Below are positions 42,087 through 56,179 of a stretch of 64,000 nt of DNA, piece after piece; positions within the stretch are counted from its first letter, which is position 1; every line of letters begins with the position of its first letter. The stretch is from assembly GCA_008704415.1 (NCBI GenBank), contig VXIS01000186.1, forward strand, positions 1 through 64,000. Direction: 5' to 3'. The position numbers were made by a program, and so were the translations under genes. The notes beneath the pieces are model-generated. The model saw only the letters and a program-made list of their open reading frames with translations, was not told the origin of the DNA and searched no databases. The DNA comes from Sphaerosporella brunnea (lineage: Eukaryota; Ascomycota; Pezizomycetes; Pezizales; Pyronemataceae).

Positions 42087-45000
42087 ACCAAGGTATGTCT
42101 TTTTTGCTCTCCGGGGATTCGAAACGATGCTGAAAATGGACAGTAGTGGGTATTGGGAGAAACTGTGGTCTTGATTTCTACAGGCTCTTGGAATATTAAT
42201 GGGTGGCAAAAGTGTTTTGTTTCATTTAGCAGTGCGGCGTTGTTGTTTTTTTTTTTTTTTCAAGAAGATAAAACTAGCTTTCCGTATGAGCGTGACCAGT
42301 TATATATACTGGATTCTGTTTATGCATGTCCCCGACCGGCCGGGCCGAATATGGGCAACTACATATTCGGCTCGGAACCATGCGCCGGCTAGTCAAAGTC
42401 TATTTCCCGTCCGTAGTTTTTCTCCAGGTAAATCTAGCCAGGTGTTACGGTTTTCGGCCGCTCATGATTGGGGCTGTAAGAATTGAACACTTCACAATGG
42501 AAATTTTGTCCTACATACCAAGAGCTCTTGACCAAGTAGAGCAGCTTTGGGAGAGTGAGTGATACCCACTGATTCAGGAAATTGCTATTGACGGTAAAGA
42601 GGTCGCAGGAGCGGAGGGAAACTTGGGCGCCGGAAAACAGGGGCAGTGGAATGGCCGCTCCTCTGTCCCGCTCATATACTGTAGCGAGCATTGAGGTTGG
42701 CACGTCACCGGTCACCGGGGGTGTTTGACGTTTTTCGAAGTGAAAACACCTGTTACCGAGCCTCTAAAACCAAGTTTTTATTGCCCCAATACCTGTACTA
42801 CTACTACTATCACTATCCCGCCAATTTCCCGTCCTACAGGCTGCCTAAAAACTGGCAGAGGCGAGGCCAGCAGTTCTAGAAACAGTCTCAGCCTTATCGT
42901 CGTCGGACTCTGAGTCTTGTGCCGCTCTCAATCACTCGTTCCCTGGGCCTTTAACTATCGCTTTGACGCTGTATCCTACAAAAACAACCCGTCACCACAA
43001 AGTTTTGTATCAGCCTCAATGCTCGCTACAGTAGTTCGGATTCTGTAAAGTGACCTCGAAGGTTCGTACCCCATAGAGCTCACTGGATCTTTGAATAGGC
43101 ATTGGACGACTTCTCGTGGTAATGTAGAAAGCGTTGATAAGGGTCAAGCCTGTCAAGGAAGCAGTAAATAGAGGCATTGACTTGCCGTGCTCCTCTACAG
43201 ATGCTCAATGGAACACCTACAACGAGGCTGGTGGAAAGCGGGCGGCGGTTGGCTCCCCGCACGAACTCCGACCCAAATTAGTGTCTTCTGTTCAAGTTTC
43301 TATTCTTCTATCAGACGTCGATAGAGAAGTTGTATAGAAGGGGGGGCGGACCCCCATTCTAACGGATAACATAGGAGCGACTTCCCATTGAGTAAAAATC
43401 CGCCCGTACATTTGAACTGGAAACTGTTGCCTGGTAGTGGGGCGTAAACACTCTAACGTCGAAAGTTCGAACGTTCATGAAATAACGCAGGGACCGCCCC
43501 TTTGAGCCGACAGCATGCTGGCCCGGCCCGATGCGAATGAACGGAGCGAGCCTAGATACATAGCTAACTAGAGTACAGCAGGGTAAGTAGATAAACTCCT
43601 GCAGACTGTGGGGTAGGCATAGATATATGCTGCCAGGTTAGGTACCGTGGGGGCGTTTTCTGCAACAAAGGTCACGGAGGAGTGGATGTCGTCCAAAAAT
43701 ACATACCTGCTTAAAACCCTAACCTCCTCCCGCGTTGGTAGGTGCAACGACATTTCATTTCGTACGATTTGAGCTTCTACTTCTCCCGGTGGAACGCCCT
43801 GTCTCTATGTGCTCTACTCTATGCAACCGCGGTGCCCGCAAACGTGCACACAGATCGTGATACAGTATGAGGATTTCGAGGATTGATACGTATGTGAGCA
43901 GCTGACGGCTTAATATAACAAATGTCAAGGAGTTGCCCAGCTCAGTATGTCCGTGGTTCAATAACCCTGAACCTGGATTGTATAATACTTTTCGGTACTT
44001 ACTTAGGAATCGAACTTATGGCCGCCACGCGCGCCTAGCCCAAGCATATATGTGTGTACCTGCAAGAACTACCGGCGTGGCTTGCAGTGGCTGCAGGAGT
44101 TTTTCCCTGGTTGGTGGAATCGTTTGAGAGATTTTCGGGCATTTTGGTTTGACCTCGGTATATAACTTTCTTACGATGGACGGCAACTTTGTGCAGATGC
44201 GCAAAAACGTGGTGGGGGGGGGGGGCTTCCATCCGTGATCCCATCGAAGGTGGCAAATTGTAAGACGTTGGCCTGCAGGTGCTTTCGGAATTATATCAGC
44301 CGGCCCTTCAGAACAACCCTTCCTGCAGGGCGATGGAACATCAACATATGTTGTGCAGCGGATGCAAACAGGCCGTGAGTCGAGTCATACGATGCTGTAC
44401 ATATGTATGTATACGCAGCCCGCTGCTTGTGCTCCGTTCTTAATTGTTGGAATTTTTCCGTGGCCACGTGCGGGGGGGGATTCAATGTAACACCCGTTCA
44501 TTCGTTTTTTTCGATTTCAGCTGCGGGGTCGACGTCTGGCCGGAACGCATGGCCCAGATAGGAAATAATATCTGGTAGTTAGTTGATTAACAAGCCACTT
44601 AACCAACGGAATGCAGAATCAGCACGCGAGATCTTTCCCTTTAACAACATATATCGTGCTGTCACTAAATTCGCCAATTCGTTACCGATGGGTTGCGTTG
44701 GGAAAAATATTTACTGACATAACCTCGCCCCATAAGTTTAGCCGGTAGTTGGTGGCGCTATTAAAGCTAGAGTGCTTCTTTCGGCGGCCCTGCAAGAGCT
44801 CGATTCGGGCAACCAGTCGTGCCGTCAAATCATGCGCACGCACTCGACCTCTCCCACCTGCCGAGAATCTGAGTAAGCTCCCGAACATGGCTCATTATCA
44901 CGGGTGTTGTTAGAACCAGCCGGCTATCTGTTTATACCCAGACACCGTCAGTGAAGATTTTACCGCACCGACTGCCGAATTCCGTTGTCGGGCTCACCCA

Positions 45001-48000
45001 TGGCCAGCAATCAATATTTGCCGGCACAAGGCTCCAGCCTTATGATCGGGAGACGCCATGTGAACACGCACGCGCATCTGGAGATCGGACATAGACGCGC
45101 ATGTAGAAGCCTGCATCCAGCCTTGGCTACGCGTCCGCAGTCGGTACCGACCGGATCCGAAAACGCATAGCAGGTGGCAATATAGTATCACGAGGTTTTC
45201 AAATTTCGGAGTCTCCCTGCTTTTTCACAAAGTCAGCCAAAGAGCCGTTTCTGTATTGCTGGAACGGGATCAATGCCGCGGATCAACCGGACTGGCCGTC
45301 ACAGGTTGCGTTGGGGAGTCGTCAGATTGCAAGCTGAACGTCTAACTATGTGGTCCGGCTCGAACGAGGAGCTCGATTTCGACGCATGGCATTGACCACA
45401 GAGATAGATCCGATGCACTCGACGAAGGAAGACATGTTCAGCGTGGTTAGAACAACCCCCCCACCTAGTATTACATCCGTGCTGACTTGTAATGTGGAAA
45501 CTCGTGGTCAACGACGTCCGAAAGTTAGCAACAGGCAATCACTCATGCACTCTAGACAGCTTCCCGCGCTGCGCCTTTCTTTATTCCACGCAGTCAACTA
45601 AGTGCAGCATGGCGCCACTGTCACTCTTCTCTCAACCAGAGAAGCTTCTGGAACGCCTCAAGCTTTCACCGAGAGGACACACATGAATTCCACGCCATGA
45701 ATCAGAAAGATAGTCCACCTGTCACCAGGCCGAAGCTTCCAAAGAAACCCACCAAACCGCGCGCAGCCAGCTGAAGGGATCATCTTCTCAGCGTTCCATG
45801 CCGCAGGTGCAGAGTAAGCACGGCCTCCCCTGCAAGTAAGCAACTTATTTCGGCCGCTGGGCTTCGAGAAGTACCATGCACCACCATGCCATGCTGTGTT
45901 CAGTCAGCCTTCGATCTGGCATAAAGCCGCATGCAGCTGCGGGCTATTTATCAGTATAATACAACAGACCGGGGTAGGTACGTTGCTGGGGCGAGGGTAT
46001 CTCGGCCATGAGCATGAGATAACCATTGAAGATGCACATTGCACTTCACGAGGCGGTAAATCTCGAAGAGCTCCTAGAGCTTTCAGCTAGGCTCACTCTA
46101 TCAGCAACTGAAACACATTTGGGTACCTGGTTGTGCAAATATGCGAGCACACGAGACAGACGTGAGCCTTTGATCTGGCCTTTCTGCGAGTTGCCATGTC
46201 TCGCAACTAGGTTAGCCGGGAAGTGCGGAGTGCGGTGGATGTGTAGAAGATCTTTCCGTGCGTTGTGGGCTTCGTGTCCCCGAGTTCACCGCAGATGCAT
46301 GCCGAAGGAGTAAGGTAAACTCACTCGGCGGTGGTACATCGTGGCACTTCACAGAATGTGTGCAACTGCAAAAAAACTTCTGCCGCGTACACGCACGCGT
46401 GTTCACTTACCGTATACAAAAAAAAAAGCTGGGGTTTGATCTGTGTCCCTCGTTCATGATGATCATGGGTAACGATGAGGGTTGAATACCCCCAGATTTC
46501 CAACATAGTTACGCCTTGCGGTAAAGTGCTATCTCAGGGTATCTATCTTGGCAATTTCTTGTGTCTTGGATGACCCAATTATTCTCGTTCGATCACCACA
46601 CGTGCTCGATTCTTGACTTCTCGTCAGGTTTCGATGGCTGGTAGCGTGGACCTGCTGCTTGGCAGCCTTTTTCTGCGTCGGATGCTTGCCGGTCACGGCC
46701 ACGAAGCTTGGAAGAACTCCGATTCTCTGAAAACTTGCTACATAGCAACTACCCTACTAACTTTATCGTTGGTTGTTACCTATCCGCTGAGGTAGTTCAA
46801 TTGTTTCTCCCGAACTGCAGTGTACCGAAAGTCACTTTTTTTCCGCCGCCGCCCGGCAACTTGAGTGGAGTAGAGTAGAATACAAGCTTGCAAGGCGGAG
46901 TTATGTAATCCGCAGTTAATCCGAACTTTGCTACGAAGCTCTAGCATCTTTCTGGAATAATGAACGTGCGTGATCGGACTACGTGCATTTCAAATCTGGG
47001 GAATCCCCGGTAACTAAATCTCTACTTGAGGAGTAGTGGGAGAAATCCAGCCATCATGAGACCCCCCCCCTTTCCCCTCTCGAGTCCCCCCATCAGCAAA
47101 TATGTCGATATACACCGTTTGATTACTCTTGCAAAAGTTCATGGTGATGGGACGATCCGATTGATTAATCGATATCTACCCGTCACAGCATTGTTCCTTA
47201 ATTCGAGCATTCTTCCATATCTTCACTTCGAAAGACCAAGGACCTGGCCCGCCCTTCCTAGGAGTGCACGGTCAGCACTTCCAGACCCAGGAAAGCGCTG
47301 CTCCAACCTTCCGCAAGGGCAAAGGCGTCGCAGGTGAAGGGAACACAACGAACCCAACACAACTCAAGCACTACGCGCATCGCATGAGGCCGCCTGCACG
47401 CAGAGTACAAGTAACTATACCTGGCACATACATAGCCGTATGGAAGGATGCATCGACCGTACGGTATGACCCATGGAGGACAAATCGTTAACGCGTCATG
47501 CAGGCCCGCAAGTGCACTACGATAAGTCGATAGATAGGATAGGTATCGTCCCACCACGCCACGATAGTTGGAAAGAAACGTCAACTAAACTGTAGGGAGC
47601 ACAATATCGTGATGTAAAAAGCGGAGGAGAACTCCCCGTTAACTTCCCCTCTGATAACAGAGGTAGGTTTCTATCTACAAAACGCCGTTTGCGCCATAAC
47701 GTAAGAGAAATAACTGCAACATGATTTGAAGCGAAATAGAGGAAACTGAAGATAAAAATAAAAAACAATGTACAAAAAAACAAAAACTTGGAAAAAAAAA
47801 AAAAAAAAAAAAAAAAACAGAGCAAATCAATTGAAGATGACGCCTTTCGGATATCGTTCGAGTGTGTCGTGAAGTATCGTCAGAACACCAAAGCCAAAAC
47901 AATGGAAATGAAACTAGGAACTGTCGTCGTCTACCCCGTCGAACCCAGCCCCAAATGCTATTTACAAGAATCTCGAACGCTTTGGGTGGGGAAGAGTGTC

Positions 48001-51000
48001 TGAGGTGTGGTCGTGATCGTGGTCGTAGTCATGCGGCGAAGGTGGTGGTGGTGGTGGTGGTGGAGGAAAGCAGTTGATGGTTGATGCTTTCGAGGAATAG
48101 CGAATGAAGGAGGCGGAGGTGGTCGAGGAGTTCATGTTGTCTCAACTCAAATGAATGCGGAACGAGGAAAATCAGCCACCGAGGATCGAAGACCACCTCT
48201 GGCGGAAGGACTTGGACATCTTCAGAGCGCGGGGCTTTCGAGAATAGACGCAACTGAGACAGAAGTTGTGGCCGCAATCGCAGGTTGTGCAATGGCTCTT
48301 CTGGCCACATCGACAGCAAGTCCAAATCATTTTAGGTTGGGCAACAGTTGCAGTTGGTGTTCAGGTGCTTGTGATGCTTGACAGAGTCTGTTCAGTATTG
48401 TCGTTCAATGTTGTCTGGTTGTCATGTGAGCGCTTGAAGGGAAGGGCCGTCACGCAACAGGACGTAATACACACCTTGGGGTTGTACAGCAGAGGTACGG
48501 GCAGTCAAGAGAGAAGAAGTCGCTGAGTATGCAGAAATATTTCCAGTGGGGCCTCTAGCGTCCTTAAATGGCTTGATTCTGTGATGTCGCAATCCGTGGC
48601 CTTTTAAGGAAGAACGAACCGAAACCGAGAAGCCTTGACTTTGCCACTGAAAATGCACGTTTTTCTTCGTTCCTTTACTTTTTTCTTTGCACGCGCTGGT
48701 CCGGGCGGAAACTAAGATGTGACAGGCTTCGAGAAATAATAATAATAACGCCCCTTATTCGGTATGACGAAGATGTGACCCAACGCTCAATTCACTTTGT
48801 TTTCGCCTCTCGAAAGCCTGGTGTCTTGATGCAGATATGATAGCCGGGCGGAGAAGGCGTCGGTTGGGTGATTTGTTTGGCGCCCCGCTGGTCTTAGGCT
48901 TAGGTCTGACGAACTTTGGGGTGGCGTGTTGTGTATAAATCTTGCGAGCCTTGCTGGGCGTTTGCAACTGAGATTGGACCTTCGAGGAAAGAGACTTGCA
49001 GAGACAACAAGTAAATGACTTGTTGTCTTGAAGCTTTTTTTTTTTGCGAAGTGCTTATCCTAACTGACCGACCGACTGTTCTGGCAAGGCGAGCAAGTGA
49101 GGTCGTTCGGATGTCTACATATACTTACTGGGGCTCTCTCTTGGTCGGCCACGGTCCAATGAGGAGCAAGGAAGATCCCCGTCGGGCCAAGTGGGGGTGG
49201 GAAAATAAAGCCCATTGTCTGGCGGTACGTTGCGTATTCAATAAAAATAAGCACTGTGAGCCTATCGATGCGGGGAACTCCCTCGGCAGGGCAGGTGGGG
49301 GGGGGGGGGACTCTCAAAAAGAGCGAGCGCTGCTGCTGCAGTGAATCGCAAAGAGCTCGTTTAGGAAGTATGAGGAACACCGGACGTCTGTGGCGGAGGT
49401 CGCTAGCCGTTGAACTGAAGTCACTGTTTCGTTGATGGCCATTCCCTGCGCTTCCGCAGGGTGCGACTGGAGAAGGTCATGAGGTTCGTGGACCCCACTA
49501 TCTATCTACCTGTCTTTGACTTGCCCTATGATGATAGCAAGTGGCAGCAACAGGGTCATACCCCCGGCTGGTCAAAGTTGTGGTCAAAGGACAAGCGTTT
49601 TCGGCGTTTCAGATCTGGTGCTGCTGATCGTTGAGTCCGTCTCTGTAGGTGCCTTCGAGGGAACCCGAGTTTCGGCACCAAACAGAATGTGGCACTTATG
49701 CACAACGACGTAGGTATTGTCGGTCTAAGTGGCTTTGCCGGGGGGCCGCGGCCAGCGCATTCTAGGGAGGGATTTTGAATAAGGTATCTATCGGACCACT
49801 GCTATGTACTCTACCTCGTCGCTTCCTGCGGTTCACTTGCGTTGGAAGTGCAGAATACCAAACGGGTCTGGGTTGGAATTGACAGGAGGACTCCAGTGTC
49901 TCCTTCAGGACTCAAGACCTTGTTGGCGATCGACGACAGACACCATAAGCCGTCCTTCATCAACTGTCCGATTTGGACGAATTGCCTGAGGAACCGTACC
50001 GCTGGGAACGAGGCCAAAATGGAAGCCCCATTTTGTTGGGCGACAAAGTCTGACGTCGGATTATAAATTGAAGAGATAGATGGATCTCTGGCAGTTCGAC
50101 TGCTCCCCCAACATCAGGATTGTACAACAGCACGCGCGCCTGCCAGCTCCGAATGCAAGTAGCCACCGCTCACAATCTCCAAACAGCTGCATGCAGCTCA
50201 CAGCGTGCTTCATTCTTGCAGTTCCCTCGAGTTATTTTTGTTGTTCTCGATGTTGACAGGCTATCTTAGGGTTGAGAACAGGCCCGGACATCGAGAGTTC
50301 CTGAGGCTGTGCTGATGTTCCACGACGTCGACCAGCAATGTTTGGGAAATCACAAGAAGAAGCCGCAGAGCGCGCATTCTGCCGGAGCAGATGTACACTA
50401 TGTACATACGGCCGCGCCTTGTGTTTGCTGCTCGCCGGTGAGCGCGCTGAGGGCACGTCGCAATCATCCGGCCACCCTCTGCCCCGTGCCATCATTGGAG
50501 GACGCGGAGATATCGATGGAGGGGTTGGCGATGGCGGATATCGTCAGCACGCGGGCTGGCTTGTTGGGTTGTTGCCTGTGGTGCTTCGAATTCTAGAAAA
50601 CGGATCCCTGCGTGGGCGCCTACCCGATTCGAGCATCCGGCCGTTTTGGCTCGTTTCGTTCGGTCACACCTTCCAGAAAGACGCTAGGAAGTTTCTGGAG
50701 CGTTTCTGGAAAGGGATCCCGGCAACTGAAACCTTCCACGGCATACACGACTGGCGGAAGGGCATCGGGATATCGATGTTTGTGACTGCGGAATTGTGTT
50801 TGGTTCCGGCGATTGACGGAGCTCCGTTTTGGCCAGCTGAAGTGGACCCATTGATCAGCCAAATTTCTTCAGCTTGCTGAAAAAACTTACTCTTACTCTT
50901 ATGTTGCATGTGCCACAGAGCGCCTTAAGAGTCAACTGCTCACCGCATCTGACGTCGAATGGCGTTGGAGATGTCACCGGGAGCCGCATTATCGGCCACC

Positions 51001-53210
51001 GGAAGCTCAGTTCCAGCTGTTTCATGTCTGCCGATCCGAATATTAATACCGGTATGGAAGATACCGGCGGATGCTCTCCGAATCACCGGGCATGGATATC
51101 CTTGCGATGGCGATTGGGCTCATGCTGGGCGCTTCACACGATATGACTCGCAGACGGCATATGACAGCTTTTGGGCCGCGATATGTCCTGCGGCTATGGT
51201 GGACAGGGTCACGTTGGTATGTATGTACCTATCTCACATCCATGGTTATGGCCTATTCTACCGTGATCCCCGGAAACCAGTTTCCTAGTGCTGACGGAAA
51301 CGACCCACCGTGCTGTGCATGTAGTGTGTGTTGATGCAACATCGCCTATTTCGTACGTCCACTGAGATGATCAGCACCTTGTAAGTGCGCAGTTTGAGGC
51401 TTCGAGAGCCTCATGCTCTTTCGGGATCTTCGGAATCCGAGATCGTGGAAGCCCATCTGATTTGCAGCCTCAGTTGACCAGAAGGCTCGGCTGAGTCTGG
51501 GCCAAAGGTACGCAGCAGCTCATTATCTAGTGCCTCGAGCTCATGAAATGGAGGCTACCAGAGCCCGCGGCTGATTCCGATGCCTGAGGCGGCACTGCCT
51601 GTCCCACCCCTCAATTCCCCTGGTCCATTGATCTGCAAACAAATCCTCCAGGGTGGGCAGGGCATCCAGTTGGGATTCTCGCGGAAGAGTCCGAATGCTC
51701 ATCCAGTGCTTCGAAGATGACCATGGTACCACAAATTGCACCAAAATTCAGCTATTGAACACAATAATTTCACCTCGGTGATGAGCGAGATAAGTAGCTT
51801 CTCACCCCACCACTTCTGTGTAGTTTTCCGGTTGGTGACCGTGGTGGTGGTAGTGGTTGTGGTGGTGGTGGTGGTGAGGCTGCCGAAGATGTGCCACCAA
51901 AGCCCATCAACCAGGTTTCCGTTTACAACCCTCTTTTGCTTTTTTTTTCTTTTTTTTCTTTTTTTCTTTTTACCGTTCGGTTTCGTTATGCGTGGGAAGC
52001 GTTAGCGCTTCCCTCGTCGTTTGCACGTTTCACGGCATATATGCATCGCTTCTGGCCGCCATGGGTGTAAGCTTCTGCTTGTGCGGACCTCATACATGTG
52101 ATCTGTACCTAAAGAATTGCCCAAAGCCACCGAACGTTCCGGAGAGCTGTAACGTCGTACAGCAGAAGTGAAAAAGCCAGAGAATGGGGTCCGTGTGGGG
52201 CAGAAGGGATTGAATGGGTGGATCCGTGTACATAGAGTATGTAGCTGGTGGATTGAAGCTGTGAGTAATCACACCAGACGGTGGCAACACCCAGGGATTT
52301 CAGCTCTCTTTCTCTCAACCATCATGTGCATTCGTTCGTCGATTTTAGCCAGGCGATGAACCACTTCTACCTAGCGACATGCGGCCGCGGTCACCTTCAA
52401 TAATCACCAACGATCACGTTTGATCGAATCCCCTCATCTCCAATGCCTCATATTTATGCTGAATCAGCCTCTGCCAGCCACACCCTCTACTAGCCCTTTG
52501 TGACAGTTAACTACAAATCACCCCATGAGGAAAGAGAACCATCTTTTGGGTACTCCACACAGTTTAGTTTCCTTCCTCCTATCAGACGGCCTCTGCTTCC
52601 AGCACCGGCAAATAACGTTAACCAACAGCCTACATACCTATCCGGATCCGAAGCACCAAGTTCAGGAACAATATTTATCCGTCCCCCGCCATTCTGCGAG
52701 CCGAACTTTCGGCAACCCCGAGCAGATCGCGGAGTTCCAAGTCCGCGCAAGAAAAGGGACAATCGTACATGTACATACTGGTGGAGTTGGATTGGCTGCC
52801 CGGCGGAGGCGGAGACGGCAAAGATTCAGGCTGAAATCCGGAATCGGCGGTGCGGGACAGCTTGTTCTTTATGTTCTACTACTCGTACGTACCCGCTACA
52901 TACATACGTCTCCGAGACGCCGAGTGACTCGAGTCGATGTGCTCGTATATACCTACAGTTCCAGATCGGACCGGTCCGTGCTTGTCTTCTTCCCCACAAC
53001 TACCTACTCCACCAACACGGGCTCCGCGTGAGACACCATGACCGACCGCAGCCTCCGGGGGAGCCATCGGCATATCCGAACCAGTCCAGTCCAAGGTATA
53101 TATAGATGTATATCTACTCTATGATCCATTACGAAACCTTAAATGCTCATATACCCTCGCAACCAAGTTCTAACGCGACGTCGAACGAGGAAGGGTCAGA
53201 GGTAGGATGT

Positions 53211-53248
<38 letters not shown>

Positions 53249-54423
53249 GGGGGGGGGGGGGGTAAAATCTATGGTACGGGCTTAAGTTAGAATCAGGTGG
53301 TGTTTTTTGCCGTACAAATTCTGGAAAAAAAAAAAAAGGACATTTCTACAAGCATGCTGTGCTACTTGCTAGTTTGTTTGCTTTCTCTCTCCCTCTCGTT
53401 TTCTTTTTTTTTCCCCCGAGATTGAGGTCTTCGGTGACTGTACGCTAGCTGTCATTTGCTCACGTTGGGGCAGTATATATGCCCATACAAGCAAAAAGAC
53501 GGGCATCTAAGCACTTTTCCCTTAATAAAAGCCGTCCACGGAGAGCGCAGAGGTGGAAGGGTTGGTATAACTATCTACTTACCCAAGTAGTCAGTATGTA
53601 CGGCGGCGGGCCGCGGCCGCCGCTGTCGTCCATCATCATGTTTGGCTTCCATATCTGGCCTGTGACGCTAGATCCCTACGTATTACTGAGCTATTACCTA
53701 CTAAGAACCTGAGGCCCCTCCCCACATCGGAGCTGGATAAACGTGCCGCCGGCAGGAAAGCCGGTAGGTAGTTGTGTGCGGGTTGAAATAACCCGATTCC
53801 CGAGCCTAAAAGTGCGGAAAACACTTGATTCCGAGAGATTTTGCTTTGTTAGACTTGACTTCTGCCCTCGATGGATGGTTGCTGTCAATTGGGGTGTTGA
53901 GATGTATGTGGTGATGGATGACTGGTTCTACGAATTACGGTTGCACATACTTATGCAGGATATCACAGTTGGGACATTGGATGGTCCTTCTATTCCTCTA
54001 TCACGATACAGCCCAACAAAGCCTGAGATCTTCACCACAATTAGTGGTCCAACAGACCCCACGATTCCTTCAGTCGAAGATACACCATTCGGATTTATAC
54101 CTACGCCCACTTGGGGTCAGCATCCATCCGGCAACTTGTGATCCTAAAAGCAACCTGCGTCTGCAACACCCAAACGCTCAAACTTGCCTTTACGTCCCTC
54201 ACAGCCTATCACACAACAGACAGTCGCAAGGCACAACCGCAGGTTATGAGCTACAGCTCAAACCACCACGTTTGGCCCAAGGGCATATCTGCAGCGCGTG
54301 CCCTCACCTCTAAGATTTGTAAGGGCCGGCTCGGAAGTATCTGAAATTCTCATCATGCCTGCGTTTCCCACCCTCGACACAAAAGCCCAACCAAAAACGA
54401 AAAGTTTAACGTACCTTAGTTCA
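42087..54423. other. 12-kb region without a supported gene
   Basis: Open frames are short and overlapping, and none shows a domain. The better ones are plus 50338-50880 (180 residues; second half includes FWLVSFGHTFQKDARKFLER), plus 52500-53105 (201 residues, erratic composition) and plus 53743-54141 (132 residues; includes WGVEMYVVMDDWFYELRLHI). On the minus strand about 51236-50940 reads AAQKLSYAVCESYRVKRP and IFHTGINIRIGRHETAGTEL in one frame with a single TGA, as in a gene relic. Simple repeats: G-run 44213-44225, A-runs 46418-46429 and 47792-47818, (GGT)n at 48041-48064 and 51841-51877, T-rich 51940-51970. It is probably relic-filled intergenic DNA. Confidence 0.4.
53213..53262. repeat. 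Poly-T run followed directly by poly-G
   Basis: About 35 T are followed without interruption by about 15 G. On the other strand it reads C15A35. Such a compound homopolymer may be a real unstable tract, or base-calling trouble in this spot; its length should not be trusted. Confidence 0.85.
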
Positions 54424-56179
54424 TCAAGCCATCAAGCCATCCGTTCCCTTCATCTTCCTAGACTCAACACTCATCTTCGCCGTTCTAGCTCCAAATTGTA
54501 CCGCCCTCTTCGCTTCACCGGCCGCCTTTTCCATACCCAACTTCTTCGCCAGTAATCGAAGTACTTTCTTTCCATTTTCGACACCGTTCTCAGGTTCACC
54601 GAATGGACACTTCCCTACCACCGGAGTTGCCATGGCCCATGAAACGACCTTCTCGTCCAGGAATGGATACCGCATCTCCTTGGCCCAATGCGCTGCCACC
54701 CTGTCATCGCGTCCCAGATTCCGTTTGCCGAGGCGCTGGAAATCAAGATCAAGTTCATCCAGAAGGCCTTGGTATCCCGCTCGGCGAAATGCAGTTGAGT
54801 GCCGCGAGTATCCACCCAACAACTCGTCCGCACCAAGTCCCGAGAGTAAAATTCGTGCAGGCGTGGTGTAATCCTGTGAACCAGAACTGCCGAAAGCACC
54901 ACGGCCACGTGCAGCAAAGTAAAAAGCCAGTGCGATGGAGAGATCCATTTCCGTGTTGTGTGGATACATGAGGTCAATGACGGTTTTGCGATGTTCCAAG
55001 ACCTCGGTGTAGGGAATGTTGATAGAAATGAATCGCCAACGGCGGGTTGGACATGTTTTGCAGAGTTCGTGGTAAGATGAGAGGCCAGTTGCGCGGTCGG
55101 GGCAGAGGGCATATGGATCCAGCTCTGCCGTGGTTGTTGGAGCGGGCGGGATAACGCCGTTAAGTGGACGTGGAACGGCTGCCTTCTTTTTCTTGAGGTT
55201 GAGTGCGGGCGGAGGAGCGCTGCGTGCAGCCACTATCCGTGGGTTCTCGAAGGCGACGTTGAGGAGGTCAATTGGCTCATCAGGCGGGAGGACTTCGTGA
55301 GCGATGCGTGCAATCACGGTGCAGTCCACACCACCACTGAAAAGGACTGCAACCCTTACATCTTCCTGGGCATTCGCGGGGACGTGTCGAGAGTGTAAAT
55401 CCGCATTTGGAGGAAGTTGAACGTCACGCACACGTAACCGCAGGCTTTCGAGCAGGGCGTCGTGGAGGCCTGAAACTTCGAGCGAGTCCACAGATAACGG
55501 TGCAAGCTCTTCCAAAGTAGGCTGAGACAAATTCATACTCGGAATGCCGTAAATCTGCTTCCACCCATTAGTCTTGCTCACTCGGCATCCAGTGCCAAGG
55601 TCTCACCTCTTCACCGGTGCTCCGTCGCGTAATCCACGTTTCCTCCCCACTCTCCACATCAATCCTTCCCAGCCCACCTGCCTCTATCTCCTCCCATCCT
55701 CCCTCACCATCCCCAACACTCGCAAGCTCCATCTCACCCTCGCGCCTCCTCACAACAAGGCTTCGTCTCCCCGCCCAGTCTCTTCCAAACCAAACGCCAC
55801 CATGCCCATCCCAAAATACGAATGCAAACTCTCCCTCAATGGCACCTATCACATCTTGTATCCTTCCCTCCGGAGCGTTCAAAAGCACTTTGAAAATCTC
55901 AAGCGTATCATTCGCGCCTTCTGCTAGCGGGTGACCATGAACACGCCAGGCCTCGCCGTTCCAGCATAGAACTGAGCCCGTAGATGCATCAACCAATGGC
56001 TGTAGGGTGGGCTCTGAGCCTCGCACAGAAAGAAGGGAGGAGGTGAGGGTGAGGGTTTTGCCGTGCGCGGTGATGGCATGCGTTCTCGTCGCGTCGGGGC
56101 CACGGTGAGAGACGAGAGTGACGTGAGCCTGCGAAGGCGTTGAGGAGCAGGCGGAGAGATTAAAGAGAATTCCGCACAT
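54424..56179 (-). CDS. Asparagine synthetase domain protein (ASNSD1 type)
   Basis: Two exons (55607-56179 and 54424-55554; intron 52 bp, donor GTGAGA, GACTAAT branch, acceptor AAGCAG) encode 567 residues. The protein starts MCGILFNLS: Cys2 is the expected nucleophile of a class II (Ntn) glutamine amidotransferase after Met removal. SHRGPDATRTH and GEFAFVFWD are typical of that domain. The C-terminal half is an asparagine-synthetase ATP-pyrophosphatase domain with VLFSGGVDCTVIARIAHE (SGGVD near 264-268), LSGLGADELLGGYSRH and MRYPFLDEKVVSWA. Insertions and the order match the ASNSD1-like family rather than Asn1/Asn2. Whether it makes asparagine is unproven for this family. I start at Met-Cys because upstream there is no ATG in frame; an upstream GTG extension would bury the catalytic Cys. 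Confidence 0.88.

Noticed and set aside
52500..53105. 201-codon plus-strand frame overlapped by a 168-codon frame
   Set aside because: Two long frames overlap in different phases, composition is erratic, and no domain or intron pattern supports either.
53743..54141. 132-codon plus-strand frame
   Set aside because: Reasonable composition but no homology I recognise and no upstream signals; kept only as a mention in the gene-desert entry.
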